Shown piece by piece: positions 1 to 8,700 of a stretch of 20,728 bases of DNA. Each line of letters begins with the position of its first letter. Position 1 is the stretch's first letter. Source of the stretch: JAVKLU01 sp031538895 (GTDB lineage: Bacteria > Pseudomonadota > Gammaproteobacteria > Burkholderiales > Burkholderiaceae); the NCBI GenBank assembly GCA_031538895.1, contig JAVKLU010000037.1, forward strand, positions 1-20,728. The letters run 5' to 3'. Both the position numbers and the translations under genes were made by a program. Under the pieces are notes generated by a model, which did not search any database, had not been told where the DNA came from, and saw only the letters and a list, made by a program, of their open reading frames with translations.

Positions 1-1590
1 ATTTCTAAGCTGCCTATGCGGCAGTGAACTGCAAATGCGGATGAAACCCGTTACGCCCAAATTTCTAAGCTGCCTATGCGGCAGTGAACGATAACAAATC
101 AGAGCAATCAGTCTAAGATATTTTCTAAGCTGCCTATGCGGCAGTGAACGGGTTATGAGCGTAGCTGAGCAGTCATTACTTTTTCTAAGCTGCCTATGCG
201 GCAGTGAACTTGATAAATATAGAGATTACGTAGAAGCTTTTTTTCTAAGCTGCCTATGCGGCAGTGAACTTTACCATTTCTTGGGACGCTCCTAGTTTAA
301 CTTTCTAAGCTGCCTATGCGGCAGTGAACTGCAAATGCGGATGAAACCCGTTACGCCCAAATTTCTAAGCTGCCTATGCGGCAGTGAACCAGGAATTCAA
401 GGGAACGTATCAGAAATTAGTTTTCTAAGCTGCCTATGCGGCAGTGAACTTTACACCGACCCCAGACCCCGCAGCCGGTACTTTCTAAGCTGCCTATGCG
501 GCAGTGAACAAATATGGGCGGTATTTGGACAATCTGGTTATTTTCTAAGCTGCCTATGCGGCAGTGAACAAAAATACGGCTGGAATGGCGGAAATTTAGG
601 TTTTCTAAGCTGCCTATGCGGCAGTGAACTGTTAAAATTGTTAAATTTAGGAGACTATAGTTTTCTAAGCTGCCTATGCGGCAGTGAACACGATAACAGA
701 TCAGAGCAACCAGTCTAAGATTTTCTAAGCTGCCTATGCGGCAGTGAACTTTTGACAGTCTGATTTTGTGGTTGCCGTATCTTTCTAAGCTGCCTATGCG
801 GCAGTGAACAATAACAGATCAGAGCAACCAGTCTAAGATCTTTTCTAAGCTGCCTATGCGGCAGTGAACTCGCCTTACCAGCCAGACGGCCAAAAAGAGA
901 ATTTCTAAGCTGCCTATGCGGCAGTGAACGCCCGTGTTCGAAAACATCTCCATACTCAGATTTTCTAAGCTGCCTATGCGGCAGTGAACTTCTGACACTC
1001 AGACTTGGCGGCTGCTGTATCTTTCTAAGCTGCCTATGCGGCAGTGAACATACTTATGTATAAGATAAACCCTTTTTATTTTTTCTAAGCTGCCTATGCG
1101 GCAGTGAACGCCTCAATTAATAATGGAGCAAATGCAGCGATTTTTCTAAGCTGCCTATGCGGCAGTGAACCTGTCACCAAATAAATAAAAACCGACGCAA
1201 GATTTCTAAGCTGCCTATGCGGCAGTGAACGTAAACCTAAATCGGAAACAGTGAACCCTGCTTTTCTAAGCTGCCTATGCGGCAGTGAACGCCTGTTTAT
1301 GGGAGATTCAGCCCTCCAAATATTTCTAAGCTGCCTATGCGGCAGTGAACGCCTGTTTATGGGAGATTCAGCCCTCCAAATATTTCTAAGCTGCCTATGC
1401 GGCAGTGAACTTTGATCGCTGACACACGGGCTTATTTCGAAGTTTCTAAGCTGCCTATGCGGCAGTGAACTCTATTAAACCTTAAAATCATTGCAATGGC
1501 AATTTCTAAGCTGCCTATGCGGCAGTGAACACTGGCGTACAAAATTTTGCGCCGCCTAAATCTTTCTAAGCTGCCTATGCGGCAGTGAAC
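1..1590 (-). CRISPR. Type I-F CRISPR array, 27 repeats, truncated at the window's left edge
   Basis: Twenty-seven identical 28-bp repeats lie at 60-bp spacing: at 2-29, 62-89 and so on to 1082-1109, then 1143-1170 to 1563-1590. They enclose 26 complete spacers, 25 of 32 nt and one of 33 nt (1110-1142). Read on the minus strand the repeat begins GTTCACTGCC and ends TTAGAAA. It carries the I-F hairpin CTGCC-GCATA-GGCAG, and Cas6f of this family cuts just after the stem. The minus orientation matches the adjacent cas genes, so the array is read away from them and the leader-proximal (newest) end is at 1590. Base 1 is the end of a further spacer, so the array continues outside. No repeat is degenerate, so the old terminal repeat is probably not in view. 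Spacers 30-61 and 330-361 are identical, as are 1291-1322 and 1351-1382; other spacers are related. Confidence 0.99.
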
Positions 1591-1719
1591 TAGACGTGAT
1601 TTTGAAAGAATTCAATTAGGGTCTAGGTTTAATCAACTAAAACAGCTTTCTCCCCTTTCTTTTCGCGCACTCACAAACCCTTGATTTACAAGGATTTTTT
1701 TAGCACCCCTAAAAAAGGG
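1591..1719 (-). promoter_or_regulatory. CRISPR leader with candidate IHF site
   Basis: This 129-nt A+T-rich stretch separates the cas6f stop from the first repeat on the side where transcription and new-spacer insertion should start. On the minus strand at 1686-1674 it reads AATCAAGGGTTTG, a 13/13 match to the IHF consensus WATCAANNNNTTR, about 84 bp upstream of the first repeat. I-F and I-E leaders are known to use IHF bending for spacer integration. I could not find a second, repeat-proximal IHF match. A clear -35/-10 pair for pre-crRNA was not identifiable by eye, so the leader role rests on position and the IHF match. Confidence 0.75.
1679..1701 (+). terminator. Possible rho-independent terminator, plus strand, in the leader
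   Basis: CCTTG-ATTTA-CAAGG (1679-1693) forms a 5-bp stem with a 5-nt loop. On the plus strand it is followed by A and seven T's (1695-1701). The stem is short. The direction would stop transcription coming antisense out of the array before it enters cas6f. The hairpin overlaps the candidate IHF site, so it may instead just be part of that site. Confidence 0.35.
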
Positions 1720-2313
1720 TTAAAACCAAGGCAAGCTTGCCGTTGTGCTCAGGCCATAGGCATTAAACACTCCCGTACTCGCTTGCGCTTGCGCAGGATG
1801 ATGGCGCACAAAAAGCCTAAATCGCTGTCCCGTACTCGTACTTTGCACTGTCAGGTAGGGGTCATTTAGCATGAGCGCAGGCGGTCGCGTGATGCGTACC
1901 GACGCCTCGGCCTCGCTAATGTCCTCGCGCGCCATCAAGCGTTTGACTAAACGCCGTTGGATGCGTTCGGGACTGCTTTGTATTTGCACGCGGCGCACAG
2001 AACGGTGTTGCACTTGAGTAGGAATCACGCTGATGGGCATTACCTGCACACTCTCACTCATGGCACCGATCCAAGACTGCGCTTGCAATTGCGCCAATGC
2101 GGCTTGGGGACCGTGCACGCGCAAGATCTCACCTAAGTGCCGTATGACTTTGCCACTCGCATCTTTAGTGCCATGCAAAGGAAAGCTCACCCCAATTTGG
2201 GTTGCTTTAAGTTGCACTAAGACCTTGTGTAACTTAGCGTACAGCGCATTCATCAGAACGGTCGGCTTGAACTCGGGGTCAGGGCGTAGGCGTATATCAA
2301 TGTAGTAATCCAT
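1720..2313 (-). CDS. cas6f: Cas6f (Csy4) crRNA-processing endoribonuclease
   Basis: Cuts the pre-crRNA at the base of each repeat hairpin and stays bound to the 3' hairpin as the head of the I-F Cascade (Csy) complex. The 197-aa protein opens MDYYIDIRLRPDPEF, the Csy4 N-terminal signature. It has the catalytic His29, an Arg-rich helix at about 104-125 that fits the RNA major groove, and the QSTSTGQRF segment at 157-165 carrying the active-site Ser pair and Phe. It ends in the family's PWF. I chose the ATG at 2313 because GAGG sits 6 nt upstream and residue numbering then matches Csy4. An in-frame GTG at 2325 overlapping the cas7f stop (GTGA) would add four residues. Last gene of the operon, followed directly by the leader. 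Confidence 0.97.
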   Translation of the reverse strand: MDYYIDIRLRPDPEFKPTVLMNALYAKLHKVLVQLKATQIGVSFPLHGTKDASGKVIRHLGEILRVHGPQAALAQLQAQSWIGAMSESVQVMPISVIPTQVQHRSVRRVQIQSSPERIQRRLVKRLMAREDISEAEASVRITRPPALMLNDPYLTVQSTSTGQRFRLFVRHHPAQAQASTGVFNAYGLSTTASLPWF

Positions 2314-2321
2314 GATCGACC

Positions 2322-3377
2322 TCACTCTTTACTGTCTTTGTTGTCTTTACTGGCATCGCCAAACACGCCGCCGCGTATCAACACCGCCATCACAAAGTGT
2401 TGCTGCTCTACCGAGGGCTCCTTGTCTTTGATAAGCCAGTTATCAAGCAGGGAATAGAAATCGGCATTTTGTTTAGGCTGGCGATAGGCCTTACCCTGCG
2501 TCGTCACCGAGCCATAGGGCTCGACCGCAATCGGGCCATTAGTCTCTACCCCTTCGTACCAAGTATCGATAGTGCGGATGGCATTGCCTAGTTTTTGCGA
2601 ATGTATACCTGCGCCCCCGTTGACCGAGTAAAGAGTTTTGCTTTTACCTGCATTGCCCTTATCCAAAATCAACTCTTGCGAAGGAAATACTTCTTGCCCT
2701 GCGCCCATTCGTACAAATGCCTCTACTTGCAAGAGCACATGCTGCGCACCCGCAAGACCCGCTTGGATACATTGTGCTAATAGCGTCGCTTGAGCGGCGA
2801 CCAAGCCTTGATCGGGGAACTCGCGCAAGGGAATTTGCAGAGCATCAAACGTCCAAGTGGTTTTAGGTTTGCCATCCACAAGGTGCGCGACCCGTATTTC
2901 GACTTGCTCCGCGCCCATGCGGTTGCGCCATAAAAAGCGTCCATTGGCAAGGTTGTAGGCATAACGCCGCGCCAACTCGCTAAAGCCATGCGCTTTCACA
3001 TAGCCTTGTACTGTGTCATTTAACTTTTTTTGATAATCGACGTCATTGCAAGCCGAGGGCGTGCCCGCACCCGCTAGTACCCGCAGGCTAAAGCTGACTT
3101 TGAGTGTGTCGGCAGTTGCGGGCAAAGTGGCGACATCCACTGTTTGCAAGTTGGGGTTTTCAATCGCAGCATCCAGTTTGGCGGGGTCTTGGTCTTTGGT
3201 TTTTAGACGATTCGAAATCGTACCGCGTACGGATTTTTCTCGGACCTCCACAGCAGGCCAAGCCTGACCGCGGTCTTTATCCGTCCACTGGCCGGCACTA
3301 AACAAAGCGTCGGAAGGGTCCAATTTGCGTTCGAAAGCTAAAACGGAAGCGGTTTTCAGATTGTTAGTTGTTGCCAT
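2322..3377 (-). CDS. cas7f: Cas7f (Csy3) Cascade backbone subunit
   Basis: Six copies of this protein polymerise along the crRNA spacer to form the backbone of the I-F surveillance complex and hold the guide for target pairing. The 351-aa product is close to the usual 340-350 aa. It starts with the family's N-terminal pattern (LKTASVLAFERKLDPSDALF) and carries the internal NGRFLWRNR stretch near residues 144-152. The start is supported by AAGGAG 8 nt upstream of the ATG. It lies 22 nt downstream of cas5f and ends 8 nt before the cas6f ATG, so it is translated within one transcript. Identification is by recalled family sequence; I see no frameshift or missing block. Confidence 0.96.
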   Translation of the reverse strand: MATTNNLKTASVLAFERKLDPSDALFSAGQWTDKDRGQAWPAVEVREKSVRGTISNRLKTKDQDPAKLDAAIENPNLQTVDVATLPATADTLKVSFSLRVLAGAGTPSACNDVDYQKKLNDTVQGYVKAHGFSELARRYAYNLANGRFLWRNRMGAEQVEIRVAHLVDGKPKTTWTFDALQIPLREFPDQGLVAAQATLLAQCIQAGLAGAQHVLLQVEAFVRMGAGQEVFPSQELILDKGNAGKSKTLYSVNGGAGIHSQKLGNAIRTIDTWYEGVETNGPIAVEPYGSVTTQGKAYRQPKQNADFYSLLDNWLIKDKEPSVEQQHFVMAVLIRGGVFGDASKDNKDSKE

Positions 3378-3399
3378 AGTAGTAACTCCTTAAAAAAAA

Positions 3400-4407
3400 T
3401 TAATCGGGGATATGAACTTCGGAAATCGGGGATTCGGGCTCGGTGTCCTCTTCCTCGCGCGGCGCATATTGGTTAACACAACGATAAAGCCCTAGCTTTG
3501 GGTCATAGTGACTATGCCATAGCAAATGACTCACATCGTTTACACGGTGCGGACTGACCCATTGCCCTATCGAATACACGCTCTCGACAAAACGAAACGG
3601 CGTGCCCGTATCGCGCGCATTCGCCACCGTCCCTGCTGCGTGCAACTCGGACAAAGCGACATAACCCACAGGAATGGGCACTAGCCAGCCAGGGCGTTTA
3701 TCCAGCAGCCAAGTAACTTTGCCTTGTGCATCTTGGGTGGCGCGGTAATTCAAGCGAGACAAATCCAGCCATGCATCCAGCAAAGTAGGTTCGGGGGCGT
3801 TAGCCGCTTTCTCGGTTTGCAACTCGTGCCTGTGCTTTTGCAGCAAATCGTCACGCGACACCAAAGCAAAACCAGGCAGTAGCGAACGGCGCAAATTTTT
3901 GAATTGCTTGGCACGCCTTTCACCATCGACTTCCAGCTTGATGAGACGGGGTGGGCTCACCCGTTTGAGTGGCGGCATGACGCTGCCGCCCGCAATCCGC
4001 ATCCCCGCCACTTGCGTGGCAATGCTGTAGGCAAGCGCTTGCCGTTCTTCATCACTCAAATAACCTTCCACCTCTAGGCAAAACATCAAACTAATGTCCA
4101 AATGCGCCCGCCCTTCTTGCACAATCGCGGCCGTACTACCATTTTGCAATAATGGATTACGCGATAGACGAAAGCTACGGGTGTAGCCGCCCTCGCTGAC
4201 CTGTGCTTCAAAATGATGGCATACCACACCCACCGATTCAAAATGCAAATCATGTGTGGACAGCGCCTGCCGTTTGAGTTGCCGTGCCAGCGCCACCATC
4301 ATGCCAGTGAACGCAGTAATCGCGGGAAAACCCCAAGTTAATGAACTAGAAATACAGTTGGCGTTTTGGATCCGCAAGCGCGGCAAGATTAAAAGATGTT
4401 TAGCCAT
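3400..4407 (-). CDS. cas5f: Cas5f (Csy2) Cascade subunit binding the crRNA 5' handle
   Basis: Forms a heterodimer with Cas8f at the tail of the I-F complex and caps the 5' handle of the crRNA. The 335-aa product begins MAKHLLILPRLRIQNAN and continues with SSLTWGFPAITAFTGM, the characteristic Csy2 N-terminus. The segment GSTAAIVQEGRAHLDISL and the glycine-rich AGGSVMPPLKR are also family-typical. The frame stays open upstream to 4452, but the ATG at 4407 is preferred: AGGAGG lies 6 nt upstream and the extra 15 residues would only be an overlap with cas8f. With this start the gene overlaps the cas8f end by 8 nt, suggesting translational coupling. The acidic C-terminus (REEEDTEPESP) is a slight oddity. 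Confidence 0.96.
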   Translation of the reverse strand: MAKHLLILPRLRIQNANCISSSLTWGFPAITAFTGMMVALARQLKRQALSTHDLHFESVGVVCHHFEAQVSEGGYTRSFRLSRNPLLQNGSTAAIVQEGRAHLDISLMFCLEVEGYLSDEERQALAYSIATQVAGMRIAGGSVMPPLKRVSPPRLIKLEVDGERRAKQFKNLRRSLLPGFALVSRDDLLQKHRHELQTEKAANAPEPTLLDAWLDLSRLNYRATQDAQGKVTWLLDKRPGWLVPIPVGYVALSELHAAGTVANARDTGTPFRFVESVYSIGQWVSPHRVNDVSHLLWHSHYDPKLGLYRCVNQYAPREEEDTEPESPISEVHIPD

Positions 4408-5740
4408 GAGTTTCCTCCTCGTCTGTTGTCGCCATCCAATCACCCCGCTCATAACCCTTCAGTGCGTCGCGTAATAGTTTGCGCCACTCAAAGTATTCAG
4501 GATCAGCGACAGATAAATCTGATGCACTGCGCACGCGAAGTTGTTGATTAAGCCAGCGGGCAAAATCCTCGCTCACCCGCTCCAGTACATCGGTGGGGGG
4601 TGGGAGTTCTTGTGCTAAGTCCGCTTGCTGCGCACCCTGCGGGTCTAGCCAATACGCCTGATGGCGCGGCAACTGACAAGCGGGATCGCTCGTCCAGCCC
4701 TCGGGCAATTCGCGCAACTCACCCGTAAACACCAAAAACTCATCAATGACCACTTCTATCTTCTCCGAGCGCTGGTCTCTGGTGGGTTTGGTCGGATCAG
4801 GGTCGGTGTTTAGAAATTTAATCAGATGACGCAAAGCCCTGTTCACCTCAGGACGATGGCTAAATCGGACGAACATCGAATCACCGTTCAGCAAGGGCTT
4901 TGTGGCGTCCGAGACCCAGCGCGGCGGCAAAGATGCGAATAAAAAGTTATTACCGCGCCGCTGGGAGTTCAATTGGCTGATGTTTTGTGGCTTGGTTCCG
5001 CCCAACTGCTGAATGCAAAGGTCGGGGTAAGTCCGCACGGGACGGGGGTGAAAGCACTCAGTTTTTTTTGCCTCGCGCGCGTTCTTGGCCTCATCGCTAA
5101 AACGATCTGCCTGCACCTCCTCATATACCCGCTGCGCCAAGGTACTGGCGTACAAAGGCTCTAACAAATGGAAATTAGCGTCGCCCTGCACATCATTCGC
5201 CACAGGCCAATAAAGTTGTTTAGCCAAGCTGTGCGAACTGGGCTTGCCCCGTGCCGTAAGCAAACCCGCAAAGTCCTGCATCCATTTTTGCGCCTGTGCT
5301 GGGTCAGCGCTTAACGCCGTAGCTAAATCTGAATCAGCGTTGACAGCAAGGTCTAACAAGATTCGCCCCTCGTACTCTAGGCGCAAAAATTTGTACACGT
5401 CCAACGCGGCGGCATTGCCTACCACATCCAATTCGTAATCCTCACCTAAGCAATGACTACCAACAAGAGGTAAGGTCATCATCTGCGACGGTGGGGCGTG
5501 ATAGCTAGAGCCCTTGGCATCAGGCTGTATCGCTTTCAAGGTGTGGGTGACGGCTTGTATTTGCGCCGCACGCCGCGCCGCATCCGCCAACCAAATATCA
5601 ATCTGGAACTGTTTCGCTAGTTCCGCGCGCTTGGGGTCGTCATAGTTCAATTTATCGAGTTTGTCGTTCAGTCGGGCGGTAAGAAATTTTTCAATCAACT
5701 GGCGAATGGCCAATGCCCGAAGAGGTGGTGATCCTTGCAT
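4400..5740 (-). CDS. cas8f: Cas8f (Csy1) large subunit, PAM recognition
   Basis: Large subunit of the I-F Cascade. It reads the protospacer-adjacent motif and, with Cas5f, holds the crRNA 5' end. The 446-aa protein carries the family's hallmark block GGTKPQNISQLNSQRRGNN at about 247-265, followed by FLFASLPP. Lys250 and Asn253 fall where Pseudomonas Csy1 has the Lys/Asn pair that contacts the PAM, and the GNAAALDVYKFL segment near 108-119 is also conserved. I therefore infer the normal CC (GG) PAM. The ATG at 5740 has AAGGA with 6-nt spacing; the upstream in-frame ATG at 5755 lacks one. It begins 26 nt after cas2-3 and overlaps cas5f by 8 nt. Confidence 0.96.
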   Translation of the reverse strand: MQGSPPLRALAIRQLIEKFLTARLNDKLDKLNYDDPKRAELAKQFQIDIWLADAARRAAQIQAVTHTLKAIQPDAKGSSYHAPPSQMMTLPLVGSHCLGEDYELDVVGNAAALDVYKFLRLEYEGRILLDLAVNADSDLATALSADPAQAQKWMQDFAGLLTARGKPSSHSLAKQLYWPVANDVQGDANFHLLEPLYASTLAQRVYEEVQADRFSDEAKNAREAKKTECFHPRPVRTYPDLCIQQLGGTKPQNISQLNSQRRGNNFLFASLPPRWVSDATKPLLNGDSMFVRFSHRPEVNRALRHLIKFLNTDPDPTKPTRDQRSEKIEVVIDEFLVFTGELRELPEGWTSDPACQLPRHQAYWLDPQGAQQADLAQELPPPTDVLERVSEDFARWLNQQLRVRSASDLSVADPEYFEWRKLLRDALKGYERGDWMATTDEEETHG

Positions 5741-5766
5741 AGTGATTCCTTTCATATCGTGGTGAA

Positions 5767-8700
5767 TTAAGACTTACCTTGACTAAACCCCAACGCGGGA
5801 TGAAAGCGCCAACCAAATCCATTTGGGTCATCTTTCAAACTTAAGGTGCCGAATTTGGCCGCGCATTGGTGTAATTCAATATCCATTTGATCGGCTAAGT
5901 CGCCGAGAGCTTCCAGATAATCGGTGTCGCCCCAAGGGCATATCTGGTCGCCCCGAACATCGCCATCAGGAATCTGCTGAAGTTGTGAAGTGCCGACCGT
6001 GGCCCATATCTGGGCGGCTGTTTTATTTTTAGCTGCGGCAGTTCTTTGCAAGGTATAGCCACGTGGCGCATCCTCATCAGGCATCAGGCGCAAATCCACA
6101 TCTGGACGCGGATCAGTGTCATGACGAAAACCTTGTTGGCGCTGTAGGGTTGCGGTCAACATCGCATCCTTGGGCGCCAGTTGCCAGCAACTGGCAGCAT
6201 TCAAACCTCCTTTATCTTCTAGTGACAGCATCTGGTCGCGCATCCGCTGGTGTTCCAAATCGACAAGAAAATTATTTGGGTTTAGCGAATCTGGTGCTCG
6301 TAAACGCGGCGTGGCATTGATCGTGAATTGAGCATTTTGGGGATTCAACAAAGACCCGAGCAGTTGTTTTAAATTGTGTGTTGTCAGCGTCAGGCCGGCG
6401 TGCTCAAACCCTGGGCGTAAAAACGCGGCTTGTTTCTCGTCACCATTTTTGAAAAACTTCAAATTAGTTTCAAATACACGGATATTAGGCGCGCTCAATT
6501 TTTCTCCCGCATTCAAACCCCGATGGCGGCGCACCCGCCCCGCCAATTGAATCAGCGAGCGCATAGATGAGGGCTCAACAATGGCCCAGTCGTAATCATG
6601 ATCACGCCCCACCTCAGTGACGGGACTGCCCAGTACGATGAAGATGTGATTCTGTTCTGGGTAGGCGTCTAACCGTGCGCGGATATCGGGCAAATCAAAC
6701 ACGGCATCACGCGCTTTTCGATTAAGCGCTTTGTCGAGTCGTTGCTCAATACGCGAGCGCAATAACAGCGGGTATTGCGAGTGGTAAGCACACAGGTGAA
6801 TACGTGTGTCCGCAGGCCATTTTTTACGATACAGGGCAAGCGCAACCGCCACCAAGGGCGCGATATTAGCCATGCGGACAAGGCCAAAGCTCACGCGCTT
6901 GCCGCTTTGCGGGTCTGCACTGTGGTGGTTCTGGTGTAGCGTTGGTGCAAGATCAAGGATGCGCTGGGCGAAGCTGGTGGGTAGGTCTGCGGCTTTGATC
7001 TTTTTTAACTCCAGCAGCGCCAGTTGTGCCAAACCCGGCGGCGTGCGTTCTTTCAACCTTGTCACACGCGCCTTAACAAAAATCTGATGCTGCTCGGCAA
7101 AACCACTGCCCTCAACGCAATCGGCGTGTTGGGGTGATCCTGATTCATCCACCCACAGGCAACAAATGGCAGACGGTAAGCTAGTAGGCGTGCCGCGATT
7201 GCATTGGTACTGGGCACGTCCGTGGCGATAGGCCTCGAATAAACCCTGCACAAAATCGGGCGGCAAAGTGGCCGAAGACAAAAGCACCCGTGCGCCCAAC
7301 AAACCCGCCCAATAAACCAAACGGGTGAGCGCGGGCAAGTCCGTCATATCAAAATCGTCGGGCTCGTCTAAAACTAAATCGCTGGTCAAGAGACGTAGCA
7401 TCGGTAGCATTTGATGCCCCCCGCGCGTGCTCTCGGTCGCTGGCATCAAATGATCGATAGTAGAAACTAATACGGGTGCACTAATCAAACCAAGCGTTTG
7501 GGGATCCTTCAGCAAGCGCTTGAGTAAAGGATGGGCGGCAGTGTCCCCTTCAAACTGCACATAACTGTCTTCGTCTAGTAATGCTTGGCGCGAAGCTGAA
7601 CCGTTGGCTTCTGCGAGTTGCTGATAGTGATCAAACAAGGCGCGATGCGCCATGCCACCTGCACGAATCGCCAGATCATCGTTTTTCAAACCCAGTAAGT
7701 CTTGGAAGGCCTGCCCCGTTTGCAGCGTGAGTGTGCGTAAACCCATCGCAAAAGCACATCGCATTCCACGTTGCGGATCAGCCAAGGCATACATGATGCG
7801 GGCGTTGGCCAAGGTTTTGCCACAACCTGTAGAGGCGAGATTGACGATAAACGCACCATTCTGCTGCGCACGTTCGCGCACACTGACGGCAAGGTCGGCA
7901 GCTTTGTTTTGCCACCGAAAGCGCTCGTCAGTGGTTGGCTTTTTTAAGCCTTTGTGTCGCGCTAAACGCGGTAATTCACACACGATCTGAGGTAGGGAAT
8001 GGCTGATGTCGGCACCATATTGCGCCACGCCCAACAAGTGTTCATCTAGCGGCTGGTTCTTAATCGTCTTCCCCTCCTTCTGATAAGTATTCGCAAAAGC
8101 GGGGAAGTTTTTTTGCCCGCTCACTCGACCAATTTGTGGTACACCTTTGCCATCCACCGTTAGACTGGAATAGTGGTGATCCGCCCACATCAAACACAGG
8201 CGGGACAGGTGCATAACGTAAGGATTCTCTAGCCACTTAGATTCCGGATTTTGCGCGAGTAATTTTTGCAGGCCCTGCGCCACTCGCGCCGCGCGTTTGC
8301 GCCATAACGGGGTGGCGACAGGAAGGTGATTCAGTGGAATATCCCAATAGTTGCCAACATCTAATGGTTTTGCGGCGCTGTCTTCGTCGCAAAATCTTGT
8401 TCTGGCATCTTCATTCCAATAGGCAGTGACTTTATTGAGTACATCGCGCAAGTCCGATTCACTACTTATGCCAGCACTATGTGCGGTGGAACAAGGTTCT
8501 TGCGGCAGGCGATGGTGGGTGACTACTAACCAGCCGATAGCTTGTGCCAGCGGCGCACGAGATAGGCGCGCAAACGGCGGCGTGCAATTTTGATCAATGC
8601 CATCACGTTGTAATCGACCTAGCCAAGTCGCGTCGTCTTCTGGGCTGGGATTTTGTAATCGAGCTAACCAAACGGCATCATCATCGTCCCCCACAAAGGC

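Noticed and set aside
335..718. Open frame of 127 codons across the array with recurring FLSCLCGSE
   Set aside because: It is only the CRISPR repeat read in one frame: 60-bp periodicity keeps the frame open. No protein is implied.
1231..1262. CAGTGAACC inside a spacer, resembling the repeat end
   Set aside because: Only eight or nine bases match, with no hairpin half; chance is enough.
5143..5155. 13-nt match between spacer 1531-1562 and cas8f, possible self-targeting
   Set aside because: The match lies at the seed-distal end of the spacer and stops after 13 nt. A match of this length is not surprising by chance in 20 kb.
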